In this document: positions 40,256 through 48,865 of the stretch, piece by piece
Layout: every line of letters starts with the position of its first letter
How positions within the stretch are numbered: position 1 is the stretch's first letter
Assembly: GCA_910587655.1 (NCBI GenBank)
Contig: CAJUND010000009.1
Span: 62,001 to 126,000, forward strand
Direction of reading: 5' to 3'
DNA length: 64,000 nucleotides
DNA from: an uncultured Agathobacter sp.
GTDB taxonomy: Bacteria; Bacillota; Clostridia; Lachnospirales; Lachnospiraceae
Notes under the pieces: model-generated
Database searches by the model: none
The model's input: only the letters and a program-made list of their open reading frames with translations
Told to the model about the DNA's origin: nothing
Made by a program: the position numbers and the translations under genes

Positions 40256-42091
40256 ATGTGTGGAATAGTTGGTTATGTTGGAAAAGAACAGGCGGCCCCG
40301 ATTCTTCTGGACGGTCTGTCAAAACTGGAATACCGCGGATATGATTCTGCCGGGATGGCTGTCTATGACGGAGAAAAGATTGTGATCAGCAAGTCAACCG
40401 GAAGGCTTAAGGTATTAAGCGAGCTGACGCATGACGGGGAAAATATGCCGGGACACATCGGAATCGGGCATACGCGCTGGGCAACCCATGGGGAGCCGAC
40501 GGAAGCGAATGCACATCCGCATTTTAACGAAACACAGACAATTGCCGTTGTGCACAACGGAATTATTGAAAACTACCTGAAACTGAAAAAGGTACTGACA
40601 GACAGGGGGTATGTGTTCCGTTCGGAAACAGACACGGAGGTAGTGGTACATCTTCTGGATTATTACTACAGGAAATACGATCAGGATCCGCTTACCGCAG
40701 TTGTTAAAGTCATTCAGCGTGTGGAGGGCTCCTATGCGCTCGGTATTATCTTTTCGGATTTCCCGGATGTCGTGTACAGCGTCAGAAAAGACAGTCCGCT
40801 GATTGTCGGAAAGGCAAAGGAAGGAAACCTGATTGCTTCTGATGTTCCGGCAGTATTAAAGTATACCCGTGACGTTTACTTTATCGAAAATGAAGAGATT
40901 GCACGCCTGACAGAGGACAGCATTGACTTTTTCAATGTGGACGGGGAGCCGATTGAAAAACAGTCCAGACATATCGAATGGGATATCAACGCGGCAGAAA
41001 AAGGCGGCTATGAGCATTTCATGCTTAAGGAAATCTATGAGCAGCCGAAAGCAGTCAGGGATACCATCCGTCCGCGTATCAAGGATGATAAAATTGTGAT
41101 TGAAGAGCTTGGGATGACGGATGAGGAAATCCGGGCAGTGACAAAGATTTATATTGTGGCATGCGGTTCCGCCTATCATGCAGGCGTGACCGGCAAATAT
41201 ATTTACGAGGGACTTGCAAGGATTCCGGTGGAAGTGGACCTTGCATCTGAATTCCGTTACCGTAACCCGATTTTAGAGGAAGGCGCGCTTGTCATTGTGA
41301 TCAGCCAGTCCGGTGAAACCGCGGATTCCCTTGCCGCACTGCGCCTTGCAAAGGAATACGGGGTAAAGACGCTGGGAATTGTAAACGTTGTGGGAAGTTC
41401 CATAGCGCGGGAAGCAGATAAAGTCATGTATACTCAGGCGGGACCGGAGATTGCGGTTGCAACCACCAAGGCATACAGCTGCCAGCTTGTCGCACAGTAC
41501 CTGCTTGCAATAAAATTTGCCGAGGCAAGAGGGCAGATTGACGGGGAGACGCTGACGGAATACCTGCACGAAATGGAAATGCTTCCGAACCAGATAGAAA
41601 TACTGCTTGGCAACAAAGAAAAAATCCAGAAGTTTGCCAACCGTTATGTTGCAGCGCGTGATGTATTCTTTATCGGGCGCGGGGTGGATTATGCGATTTC
41701 GCTGGAAGGCTCGTTAAAGCTGAAAGAAATTTCCTATATTCATTCCGAGGCATATGCGGCGGGAGAGTTAAAGCACGGCACGATTTCCCTGATTGAGGAA
41801 GGGACGCTGGTGGCGGCTGTTGTGACGCAGGAAGAGCTTTACAAAAAAATTATCAGCAATATCGTGGAGGTTAAGACAAGGGGGGCCTACGTGCTTGCCG
41901 TGACAAATGACGATAACTTCGAAATAGAAAAGACCGCTGACCGCGTGATTTACATTCCGAAGACAAATAAATATTTTACCAATTCGCTTGCGATTATTCC
42001 CCTGCAGCTGTTTGGTTATTATGTATCTGTGGGGAAAGGCCTGGACGTGGATAAGCCGAGGAATCTTGCAAAGTCTGTGACGGTGGAGTAA
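40256..42091 (+). CDS. glmS: Glutamine-fructose-6-phosphate aminotransferase (isomerizing)
   Basis: 611 residues. The N-terminus MCGIVGYVG gives the N-terminal nucleophile cysteine after Met removal. HTRWATHGEPTEANAHPH and the glutamine-binding SETDTEVVVHL segments of the glutaminase domain follow. Two SIS sugar-isomerase domains come next: VACGSAYHAGVTGKYIYE and ISQSGETADSLAAL, then GRGVDYAISLEGSLKLKEIS. The protein ends in DKPRNLAKSVTVE, the standard C-terminus. The 19-base gap upstream cannot hold a glmS ribozyme. ATG 40256 follows AGAGAGGAAA. Together with glmM at 7.4 kb it supplies UDP-GlcNAc for wall synthesis. Confidence 0.98.
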   Translation: MCGIVGYVGKEQAAPILLDGLSKLEYRGYDSAGMAVYDGEKIVISKSTGRLKVLSELTHDGENMPGHIGIGHTRWATHGEPTEANAHPHFNETQTIAVVHNGIIENYLKLKKVLTDRGYVFRSETDTEVVVHLLDYYYRKYDQDPLTAVVKVIQRVEGSYALGIIFSDFPDVVYSVRKDSPLIVGKAKEGNLIASDVPAVLKYTRDVYFIENEEIARLTEDSIDFFNVDGEPIEKQSRHIEWDINAAEKGGYEHFMLKEIYEQPKAVRDTIRPRIKDDKIVIEELGMTDEEIRAVTKIYIVACGSAYHAGVTGKYIYEGLARIPVEVDLASEFRYRNPILEEGALVIVISQSGETADSLAALRLAKEYGVKTLGIVNVVGSSIAREADKVMYTQAGPEIAVATTKAYSCQLVAQYLLAIKFAEARGQIDGETLTEYLHEMEMLPNQIEILLGNKEKIQKFANRYVAARDVFFIGRGVDYAISLEGSLKLKEISYIHSEAYAAGELKHGTISLIEEGTLVAAVVTQEELYKKIISNIVEVKTRGAYVLAVTNDDNFEIEKTADRVIYIPKTNKYFTNSLAIIPLQLFGYYVSVGKGLDVDKPRNLAKSVTVE

Positions 42092-42172
42092 GGAGCAAAC
42101 CGCATGAAAGTCCGCTTCGCGGAGCGATTTGCGTAGGTGATATCCCTAAAACAGGATATCACCTATCACAAA
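42092..42172 (+). repeat. Dispersed palindromic repeat, copy 2
   Basis: It starts one base after the glmS stop. The core at 42092-42145 begins GGAGCAAACCGCATG and has GCGATTTGCGTAGG, matching copy 1 on the other strand. It is followed by a perfect 12-bp hairpin (42134-42145 with 42154-42165, 8-base loop) and then T-rich sequence, so this copy could terminate glmS transcription. Confidence 0.8.
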
Positions 42173-42251
42173 TTTTACAATTTTTTATCACAATTTGAAC
42201 ACAGATTGCGGGTAGAATACTCCTAGAACACAAGAAAGGGGACTATCTTAA

Positions 42252-43664
42252 ATGGATAACAATTATTTTAATGATAATACGAACCAGGAAAACCAGAATA
42301 ACCAGAACGGCTGGAACAGCCAGTATTCTGCCGGCAGCCAGAACGGATATGCAGGAAACGGCATGCAGCAGAACCCGTACCAGCAGTACAGTAACCAGTC
42401 TGCATACCAGACTTACACGCAGCCGTCCGGCGGGAAGGTGAAAAAACCGAAGAAAAAGTCCGGTTTTGGCATGACGCTTGCAAAAGCCGCAGCGGTTGCA
42501 GCTGTGTTCGGGCTGGTGGCAGGCGGAATTTTTACCGGTATCAGCTATGCCGGTACAAAAGCGCTTGGCATTACGAGTGAAAGCGGAAAGGAAGCCGGTA
42601 CAAAGGGCAGCACAAATTCCTCATCATCCGTGCAGCAGACAAATACAGGCAGTGCAAAGGATCTTTCCGATGTGTCCGCGATTGCAAAGGCTGCAATGCC
42701 GAGCATTGTGGCAATTACCAATACAGGCACCGTTTCCTACCAGACATTCTGGGGAACAACGGAGCGCGAAAGCGAAAGCTGCGGCTCCGGTATTATTATC
42801 CGCCAGGATAACGATTATCTGTATATTGTAACGAACAACCATGTGGTTGCAGATGCAGACACCCTTACGGTCCAGTTTTCGGATAACGAGACAGTAAGCT
42901 GTGAGGTCAAGGGAACTGACAAAGCGGATGACCTTGCGGTTGTAAGGGTTGCGCTGGACAGCATTAAAGCGGAAACCTTGAATTCCATACGGGTAGCCAC
43001 GATTGCGGATTCCGAAGGGCTTGAGGTCGGCCAGGGAGTGATTGCCATCGGTAATGCCTTAGGATACGGGCAGTCCGTGACAAACGGCATTGTCAGCGCG
43101 CTGGGACGTACCATAACGGTTCAGGATACGCAGTCCGGGCAGACGATTATCAATAACAACATGATTCAGACAAATGCAGCCATCAATCCGGGAAACAGCG
43201 GCGGTGCGCTTCTGAATGCAAACGGGGAGGTCATCGGCATCAATTCCGTGAAGTATGCGGATACCAATGTGGAAGGCTTTGGTTATGCAATCCCGATTTC
43301 TGATGCAATGCCGATTGTGGAGCAGTTGATTACACGGGAAAAGGTGGATGAATCCCAGAGTGCATACCTTGGTGTCCAGGGAAATGATATTTCTGCAGAT
43401 GTTGCAGAAGCTTACAATATGCCGGAGGGCATCTGTATCGTTGAAGTAATTGAAGGCTCAGCCGCAGACAAGGCAGGACTCCGCCAGGGGGATGTGATTA
43501 CTGAATTTGACGGCCAGAGGGTCGGAACCATGAGGGAGCTGAAAGAGCTGATGACCTATTATAAGGCAGGGCAGAAAGTAAACATCAAATTCAGCCGCCT
43601 GAATAACGGTTATGAGGAACAGACTGTTGAAGTAAAGCTTGGTTCACAGACCGGCGTAAATTAG
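42252..43664 (+). CDS. htrA: HtrA/DegP-type membrane serine protease
   Basis: 470 residues. A long Asn/Gln/Tyr-rich cytoplasmic N-terminus (about 1-60) precedes one transmembrane helix (LAKAAAVAAVFGLVAGGIF, about 76-94). A serine-rich linker follows, then the trypsin-like domain with the triad His in TNNHVVADAD (about 196), Asp in DKADDLAVVRV (about 226) and Ser in NPGNSGGALL (about 314). One PDZ domain closes the chain (about 375-465, VIEGSAADKAGLRQGDVITE). It degrades or refolds misfolded secreted proteins outside the membrane. AAAGGGG is upstream. The next promoter and terminator hairpin follow within 45 bases. Confidence 0.96.
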   Translation: MDNNYFNDNTNQENQNNQNGWNSQYSAGSQNGYAGNGMQQNPYQQYSNQSAYQTYTQPSGGKVKKPKKKSGFGMTLAKAAAVAAVFGLVAGGIFTGISYAGTKALGITSESGKEAGTKGSTNSSSSVQQTNTGSAKDLSDVSAIAKAAMPSIVAITNTGTVSYQTFWGTTERESESCGSGIIIRQDNDYLYIVTNNHVVADADTLTVQFSDNETVSCEVKGTDKADDLAVVRVALDSIKAETLNSIRVATIADSEGLEVGQGVIAIGNALGYGQSVTNGIVSALGRTITVQDTQSGQTIINNNMIQTNAAINPGNSGGALLNANGEVIGINSVKYADTNVEGFGYAIPISDAMPIVEQLITREKVDESQSAYLGVQGNDISADVAEAYNMPEGICIVEVIEGSAADKAGLRQGDVITEFDGQRVGTMRELKELMTYYKAGQKVNIKFSRLNNGYEEQTVEVKLGSQTGVN

Positions 43665-43677
43665 AAAACAGTCAAAA

Positions 43678-43706
43678 TAGACAAAATGAATAAAATGCGA
43701 TATAAT
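43678..43706 (+). promoter_or_regulatory. Sigma-A promoter before the GtrA-like gene
   Basis: TAGACA (43678-43683), a 17-base spacer, TATAAT (43701-43706). The -10 box directly touches the hairpin that follows, so the new transcript would start inside or at the edge of that hairpin. Confidence 0.75.
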
Positions 43707-43733
43707 AGATTGTCCATAGGACAATCTATTTTT
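43707..43733 (+). terminator. Terminator of htrA
   Basis: A perfect 9-bp stem, AGATTGTCC (43707-43715) with GGACAATCT (43719-43727), has a three-base loop and is followed by ATTTTT. It overlaps the initiation region of the next gene. Confidence 0.85.
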
Positions 43734-43747
43734 CGCAGGAGTCAGAA

Positions 43748-44140
43748 ATGAAGAAAGCAGAGAAGCTGCTGGTGCAGTTTGGCAAGTTCGGCATCGTTGG
43801 GACACTATGTTTTTGTATTGATTACGGACTGATGGTACTGCTGACAGAATTTGGTATTGTAGGCTATTTTGGGGCAAGTGCATGGTCCTTTACCGTTTCT
43901 GTTATCGTGAATTATATACTCAGTATGAGGTTTGTTTTCCAGGGCAGGGATAATATAGGCAAGATGCAGGAAATGATTATTTTTGTTGCGCTCAGCCTGG
44001 TGGGACTTGCCTTTAACCAGATGATTATGTGGATAGCGGTAGAGTTTTTCAGGATATTTTATGCAGTGGCAAAAATACTTTCAGCCCTGCTTGTTACCGT
44101 ATATAATTTTATATCACGGAAAATGTTTTTAGAGGCCTGA
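43748..44140 (+). CDS. GtrA-like membrane protein
   Basis: 130 residues with four hydrophobic helices and the family N-terminus FGKFGIVGTLCFCIDYGLMV. The third helix region holds the typical LVGLAFNQMIMWI, and the C-terminus VTVYNFISRKMF matches the common 'N(F/Y)...(R/K)..vF' ending. GtrA-type proteins are thought to help flip polyprenyl-linked sugars or to act with a glycosyltransferase. No partner glucosyltransferase is next to it. It has its own promoter and CAGGAG upstream. Confidence 0.9.
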   Translation: MKKAEKLLVQFGKFGIVGTLCFCIDYGLMVLLTEFGIVGYFGASAWSFTVSVIVNYILSMRFVFQGRDNIGKMQEMIIFVALSLVGLAFNQMIMWIAVEFFRIFYAVAKILSALLVTVYNFISRKMFLEA

Positions 44141-44171
44141 GGCTGATGTCTGAACGAGGAGGGAATATAAT

Positions 44172-45104
44172 ATGAAAAAAAAGAAGATTGTGATTGCACT
44201 GGGGCATGAAGCGCTCGGAAGCACGCTGCCGCAGCAGCAGAAGGCGGCAGTACGGACCGCAAAGGCGGTGGCTGATTTTATCCGGGAAGATTACCAGGTG
44301 GTGATTACCCACAGTAACGGACCGCAGGTGGGGATGATTCATACGGCAATGAACGAATTCTGTCGTCTGTATCCGGAGTATACGGCGACGCCGACCTCTG
44401 TGTGTTCCGCAATGAGCCAGGGATATATCGGCTATGATTTACAGAATGCCATCCGGACCGAGCTGTTAAACAGGGGGATTTACAAGACGGTATCAACGGT
44501 TCTGACGCAGGTGGTTGTCGATCCGTATGATGAGGCGTTTTATGAGCCGTCCAAGCTGATTGGGCGCGTGATGAATCAGGAAGAGGCTGAGGAAGAGGAG
44601 AGAAAGGGCAACCATGTGAAACGTGTGGAAAATGGTTTCCGCAGGCTGGTTGCAGCGCCAAAGCCGGTGGATATTGTGGAAATTGACGCCATCCGTACCC
44701 TTTCCGATGCGGACCAGGTGGTTATTGCCTGCGGCGGCGGCGGAATCCCGGTGCTTGCGCAGAACCATAAGCTGCAGGGAGCCAGCGCCGTGATTGAAAA
44801 GGACCTGGCGGCTGGAAAGCTCGCGGAGCTTCTGGATGCAGACATGCTGGTAATCCTTACCAGTGTGGACAAAGTCTGCCTGAATTTCGGAAAAGAGGAT
44901 GAAATAAAACTGGATACGCTTTCCCTTTCCGATGCGAAAAAGTATCTGGAAGCGGGAGAATTTGAAGCGGGAACCATGGCTCCGAAGATTGAGGCGGCAA
45001 TTGATTTTATCGGCGAATCCGCCATCCGTTCCGCTTTAATTACGAAGCTGAACAAAGAGGCAGGCGAGCTTACCGGAGGAATGGGGACACTCATTAAAAA
45101 ATAA
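44172..45104 (+). CDS. arcC: Carbamate kinase with altered N-terminal loop
   Basis: 310 residues, full length for the amino acid kinase fold. It keeps THSNGPQVGMI, SQGYIGYDLQNAI, the ACGGGGIPVL loop and GASAVIEKDLAAGKLAELLD with DMLVILTSVDKV, all typical of ArcC. The usual N-terminal substrate loop GGNALG reads GHEALG here, so the second Gly and the Asn are replaced by His and Glu. It forms ATP from carbamoyl phosphate and ADP in arginine or purine catabolism, or acts in reverse. No arcA/arcB or purine genes lie nearby. It follows the GtrA-like gene by 31 bases with CGAGGAGGG upstream. Confidence 0.9.
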   Translation: MKKKKIVIALGHEALGSTLPQQQKAAVRTAKAVADFIREDYQVVITHSNGPQVGMIHTAMNEFCRLYPEYTATPTSVCSAMSQGYIGYDLQNAIRTELLNRGIYKTVSTVLTQVVVDPYDEAFYEPSKLIGRVMNQEEAEEEERKGNHVKRVENGFRRLVAAPKPVDIVEIDAIRTLSDADQVVIACGGGGIPVLAQNHKLQGASAVIEKDLAAGKLAELLDADMLVILTSVDKVCLNFGKEDEIKLDTLSLSDAKKYLEAGEFEAGTMAPKIEAAIDFIGESAIRSALITKLNKEAGELTGGMGTLIKK

Positions 45105-45124
45105 AAGGGCTTAGGAGAGGTATT

Positions 45125-46921
45125 ATGGCGGAAAAAAAGCTGCGCAGGCGTTCGGAGATTCCCGGAGAATATAAATGGAAGCTGACGGATCTGTTTGCTT
45201 CCGATGAACAGTGGGAGGAGGAAGTACAAAAGGTCCGCAGACTGGCAAAAGAGCTGTCAGCATTGAAAGGCACACTGAAAGAGAGTGCGGCTGTCCTGCT
45301 TGCATTTTTTAAAAAGCAGGATGAGCTTTCCTTTCATCTGTCAAGGGTGTATGTCTATGCAAATGAAAGCTGGCACCAGGACATGGCGGATGCGAAGTAC
45401 CAGGGATATGCAGCAAAGGCGGATTCTGTCAGGGTGGAGGCTGCTTCTGCCGCAAGCTTTGCAGAGCCGGAAATCCTTGCAATTCCCAGAGAGAGGCTGG
45501 ACTCCTTTTTTGGGGAGGAACCGGAGCTTTCCCATTACCGCAGGGCGGTGGATGTGATTTTACGGGAACGTGAACACACGCTTTCACCTGCGGAGGAAGC
45601 CATTCTGGCGGAAGCCAAAGAACTGGCGGCAGGTCCGGAACATATTTTTTCCATGTTTAATAACGCGGACCTTAAATTTCCTGCCGTCACGGATGCAGAA
45701 GGAAACCAGGTTACGGTTACGCACGGGAATTTTATCCGTTTTATGCATGACAGTGACAGACAGCTGCGAAGGAAGGTTTTTGAAGCGGTTTACCATACCT
45801 ATGAGCGTTTTGGGAATACGGTTGCCGCAACCTTTGTCAGTAATTTAAAGCAGGAACACTTTTATGCGAAGCTGCGGAAATATCCGAGCGTGCGCGCCAT
45901 GCATTTAAGCGCCGGAAATATTCCGGAGAGCGTATATGACAGTCTGGTTACGGCGGTACATAACCATCTTCCGGCGCTGCACCGTTATATGTCGCTCAGG
46001 AAAAAAATTCTTGGTGTGGACGAGCTTCATATGTATGACCTCTACGTGCCACTTGTGGAGGATTCCGACAGTGTTATCCCGTATGAAAAGGCTAAGGAAA
46101 CTGTTGCGCATGCGCTTGCCCCGATGGGGGAGGAGTATGTCAGTATCTTAAAAGAAGGATTTGAAAACGGATGGATTGACGTCTGTGAAAATGAAAACAA
46201 GAGAAGCGGGGCTTATTCATGGGCGGCATACGGGACGCATCCGTACGTGCTGTTAAACCAGCAGGATGACCTGGAAAGTATGTTTACGCTTGCACATGAG
46301 ATGGGACACGCCATCCACAGCTATTATTCAAACAAAAACCAGAGCGTAACCTATGCGGATTATCTGATTTTTGTGGCGGAGGTGGCGTCTACCTGCAATG
46401 AATCGCTGCTTGGACATTATCTGCTGGAAAAGGAAACGGATGAAACCAGACGCAGGTTTTTACTGAACCATTCTCTGGAAGCGTTTCGTACCACGCTGTT
46501 CCGTCAGACGATGTTTGCTGAATTTGAAATGATTGTGCATGGCAGGGTGGCGGAGTCCGGGACGCTTACCATGCAGGAACTCAACAGGATTTACCATGAC
46601 CTGAACGTTTTGTATTACGGACCGGACGTGGTGGTGGATGAAGAAATTGATTCGGAATGGATGCGGATTCCGCATTTTTACAATGCGTTCTATGTTTACC
46701 AGTATGCGACCGGATATTCTGCAGCAGTGGCATTTTCCAAAAAGATTTTAGAGGAGGGCGCGCCTGCGGTGAAACGATACATGAATAACTTCCTGTGCGG
46801 GGGCTGTTCAAAGGACCCGATTGAGCTTCTTGCGGCAGCCGGTGTGGATATGGGAACGCAAAAGCCGGTGGAAGATGCGCTTCTTGTGTTTGAACATTAC
46901 CTGGAGCAGTTTGGCGGGTAA
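45125..46921 (+). CDS. pepF: Oligoendopeptidase F
   Basis: 598-residue M3 family zinc metallopeptidase. The zinc site HEMGHAIHSYYSNKN lies near residue 391, with the third ligand Glu in VAEVASTCNESLL about 30 residues later. RSGAYSWAAYGTHPYVLLN and the C-terminal FYVYQYATGYSAAVAFSKKI are family landmarks. It hydrolyses peptides of roughly 7-17 residues in the cytoplasm. AGGAGAGG lies before the ATG, 20 bases after arcC. Confidence 0.97.
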   Translation: MAEKKLRRRSEIPGEYKWKLTDLFASDEQWEEEVQKVRRLAKELSALKGTLKESAAVLLAFFKKQDELSFHLSRVYVYANESWHQDMADAKYQGYAAKADSVRVEAASAASFAEPEILAIPRERLDSFFGEEPELSHYRRAVDVILREREHTLSPAEEAILAEAKELAAGPEHIFSMFNNADLKFPAVTDAEGNQVTVTHGNFIRFMHDSDRQLRRKVFEAVYHTYERFGNTVAATFVSNLKQEHFYAKLRKYPSVRAMHLSAGNIPESVYDSLVTAVHNHLPALHRYMSLRKKILGVDELHMYDLYVPLVEDSDSVIPYEKAKETVAHALAPMGEEYVSILKEGFENGWIDVCENENKRSGAYSWAAYGTHPYVLLNQQDDLESMFTLAHEMGHAIHSYYSNKNQSVTYADYLIFVAEVASTCNESLLGHYLLEKETDETRRRFLLNHSLEAFRTTLFRQTMFAEFEMIVHGRVAESGTLTMQELNRIYHDLNVLYYGPDVVVDEEIDSEWMRIPHFYNAFYVYQYATGYSAAVAFSKKILEEGAPAVKRYMNNFLCGGCSKDPIELLAAAGVDMGTQKPVEDALLVFEHYLEQFGG

Positions 46922-46966
46922 ATATGCAGATATTTCGTCAGGATGACAGGAGAAAAAGGAGATAAT

Positions 46967-47428
46967 ATGGAAAAAATAAAAAGTTTTACGATTAACCATG
47001 ATATACTTGTTCCGGGATTTTATATTTCCAGGGAGGACGGGGATGTGATTACCTACGACTTAAGAACCAAGAAACCGAATGCAGGCGATTATATGGACAA
47101 TGCCAGCATGCATTCCCTGGAGCATATGATTGCGACTTTAATCCGCAATTCCGATATGGGAAATGATGTGGTATATTTCGGTCCGATGGGATGCCAGACC
47201 GGGTTTTACCTTCTGGTGCGTGACAGCCACAGTCCGAAAGAGGTTTTTGAGGAAACCAAAAAGGTATTAAAGCAGACCATGGAGCATGACGGTCCGGTAT
47301 TCGGTGCGTCTGCGGCTGAGTGCGGGCATTATGAAAACCTGTCCCTGGCAGCAGCGCAGAAGGAAGCCGGAAGATACCTGGCAGTGCTTGAGGAACAGAC
47401 AAACATGGAATTTACTTATCCGGAATAA
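46967..47428 (+). CDS. luxS: S-ribosylhomocysteine lyase
   Basis: 153 residues. The zinc ligands are His49 and His53 in MHSLEHMIATL, with the Cys of AAECGHYENL near residue 120 as the third ligand. GPMGCQTGFYLLV contains the catalytic cysteine. ATG 46967 follows AAAAAGGAG with six-base spacing; an upstream ATG in frame is less well placed. It splits S-ribosylhomocysteine into homocysteine and DPD, the precursor of the AI-2 signal. The nucleosidase that makes its substrate follows, so the two form a methyl-cycle salvage unit. Confidence 0.98.
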   Translation: MEKIKSFTINHDILVPGFYISREDGDVITYDLRTKKPNAGDYMDNASMHSLEHMIATLIRNSDMGNDVVYFGPMGCQTGFYLLVRDSHSPKEVFEETKKVLKQTMEHDGPVFGASAAECGHYENLSLAAAQKEAGRYLAVLEEQTNMEFTYPE

Positions 47429-47434
47429 GTTTAC

Positions 47435-47472
47435 GGAGCAGGTTGCGCAGGCAATACCCCCATCGGGGTATT
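47435..47472 (+). repeat. Dispersed palindromic repeat, copy 3 (shortened)
   Basis: Six bases after the luxS stop. It keeps GGAGCA and TTGCGCAGGCAATACCCC from the ends of the core but lacks the middle. A perfect 8-bp hairpin, AATACCCC (47453-47460) with GGGGTATT (47465-47472), takes the place of the ATATCC hairpin of the other copies. It has no T run, so luxS and mtnN may still be co-transcribed. Confidence 0.55.
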
Positions 47473-47495
47473 ACAATATAAGAAAGGATTGAGTT

Positions 47496-48194
47496 ATGAA
47501 AATTGGAGTAATCGGGGCAATGCAGATGGAAGTGGACACATTAAGGGAGTCCATGGATAATGTAAGAACAGAGGAATACAGCGGGGTAACCTATGTCAGC
47601 GGGACAATCGGCGGAAAAGATGTGGTTGCGGCAGTGTGCGGAATCGGCAAGGTGTTTGCGGCAATCTGTGCCGAAGCGATGATTCTGAAATTTCATGTGG
47701 ACTGCGTGGTAAATATCGGGGTGGCGGGAACGCTCTGTAAGGATCTTCATGTGATGGATGTGGCAGTTGCCGACCAGGTGGTGCAGCACGATATGAATAC
47801 TTCCGCGCTGGGGGATCCGATTGGACTGTTATCCGGACTGAACCAGGTGTTCCTGCCGGCGGATGAAAAAATGCGTAAGCTTTTATGCCGCTGTCTGCAG
47901 GAAAAGGCAATTCCATACAAGGTGGGAACCATTGCGACCGGAGATCTCTTTTTACATAAGGAGACTCAGAAAACACTGCTGCATTCCCGTTTTGGAGCAA
48001 TTGCAGGAGAGATGGAGGGCGGAAGCATCGGCCATGTCTGTTTTGTAAACAAAGTGCCGTTTGCAATCCTGCGTTCCATTTCCGACGGGGAAGGCGGCGC
48101 CATGGATTATGAGACGTTTGCGGAAAAAGCAGCGCTGCAGTCCATTCTGGTGGTCGTGGACTTTATTAACAGGGCGGATGAGCTGGAAGGGTAG
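47496..48194 (+). CDS. mtnN: 5'-methylthioadenosine/S-adenosylhomocysteine nucleosidase
   Basis: 232 residues. The N-terminus KIGVIGAMQMEVDTLRESM is diagnostic of MtnN/Pfs. Other family segments are VNIGVAGTLCKDLHVMDVAV, AGEMEGGSIGHVCFVNKVPF (the EMEG catalytic Glu) and LRSISDGEGGAMDYETFAEK with the catalytic Asp. It removes adenine from SAH and MTA, giving S-ribosylhomocysteine for LuxS. GAAAGGATTG precedes the ATG. Confidence 0.97.
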   Translation: MKIGVIGAMQMEVDTLRESMDNVRTEEYSGVTYVSGTIGGKDVVAAVCGIGKVFAAICAEAMILKFHVDCVVNIGVAGTLCKDLHVMDVAVADQVVQHDMNTSALGDPIGLLSGLNQVFLPADEKMRKLLCRCLQEKAIPYKVGTIATGDLFLHKETQKTLLHSRFGAIAGEMEGGSIGHVCFVNKVPFAILRSISDGEGGAMDYETFAEKAALQSILVVVDFINRADELEG

Positions 48195-48199
48195 ACGGT

Positions 48200-48406
48200 A
48201 TGCCTGTGATAAGACTATATAAAATAGTGGAGGAAAAAAGATTAAGCGAAGCCGAGCTGAAAACAGCCGTTGCGCAGGAGAAAAACAGAAAATTACAGAC
48301 AGAGGATATTGTTCCGCAGATCAAGGTAAAATACCGGCATGCCAGAGATGTAAAATATTTTGATGAAATACTGGAAGAATGGAATGAATTCGGCAGCAGA
48401 CCATAG
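48200..48406 (+). CDS. Small protein of unknown function (first of an overlapping pair)
   Basis: 68 residues, basic in the middle, with no cysteine. A predicted helical N-terminus (EEKRLSEAELKTAVAQEKNR) is followed by PQIKVKYRHARDVKYF and an acidic end (DEILEEWNEFGSRP). I do not recognise a family. ATG 48200 lies five bases after the mtnN stop. The 3' end overlaps the next gene by 23 bases. Two small overlapping genes of this size resemble a toxin-antitoxin layout, but no toxin fold or DNA-binding motif is seen, so this is not claimed. Confidence 0.65.
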   Translation: MPVIRLYKIVEEKRLSEAELKTAVAQEKNRKLQTEDIVPQIKVKYRHARDVKYFDEILEEWNEFGSRP

Positions 48407-48812
48407 TTTATGCAGACAGTCAGCAAAACTTTTTTTACTTGCAAATGAGAGAAAGACAGACTCCGTTAAATTCGCAGACAGGCTGTTTCACTCGGAAATT
48501 GCACCGGTTTTTTACAATAAGGACCTGCCGACAAACTGGCTGGGCGAAACATATGTGATGTCCGTGCTGGAGGATGAACTGCATTTTGAAAAAGGCGTAA
48601 CCTTTTCGGATGATGTCATGTATTGGGCGGGGTATCTGTACCGTGCATGGAGCCTGCTGTATGACGATACACCGGAGGAAATGATTACGCAGGCGCCGCT
48701 GTCCCTTTTAAACAGGATGTTTCAGGGACTCCATGTGATGTCTTATGAAATGGCGATTGAGGATTTAAAAAAACTTTACCTGGAAAACCATAAGATGCAG
48801 CAGGGGTTCTAA
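48384..48812 (+). CDS. Small protein of unknown function (second of an overlapping pair)
   Basis: About 142 residues from ATG 48384, with GGAAG six bases upstream; ATG 48363 is an alternative. The sequence is mostly helical and rich in aromatic residues (TNWLGETYVMSVLEDELHFE, DDVMYWAGYLYRAWSLLYDD). There is no signal peptide or membrane helix, and no family was recognised. It is translationally overlapped with the 68-residue gene before it, so the two products may act together. Confidence 0.7.
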   Translation: MNSAADHSLCRQSAKLFLLANERKTDSVKFADRLFHSEIAPVFYNKDLPTNWLGETYVMSVLEDELHFEKGVTFSDDVMYWAGYLYRAWSLLYDDTPEEMITQAPLSLLNRMFQGLHVMSYEMAIEDLKKLYLENHKMQQGF

Positions 48813-48835
48813 TTCCTGGCAGTGGCACATACAAT
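48808..48835 (+). promoter_or_regulatory. Candidate sigma-E type sporulation promoter
   Basis: CATACAAT (48828-48835) fits the sigma-E -10 consensus well. TCTAATT (48808-48814), 13 bases upstream, is a weaker match to the -35. It lies 30 bases before a PdaB-like gene, which supports it; found by eye only. Confidence 0.4.
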
Positions 48836-48865
48836 AGAATAAGAGTTCCGTCTGGCGGGTGAAAT

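Noticed and set aside
42195..42218. Promoter TTGAAC / TAGAAT before htrA
   Set aside because: The spacing between boxes is 12 bases, too short for a sigma-A promoter; no better pair was found.
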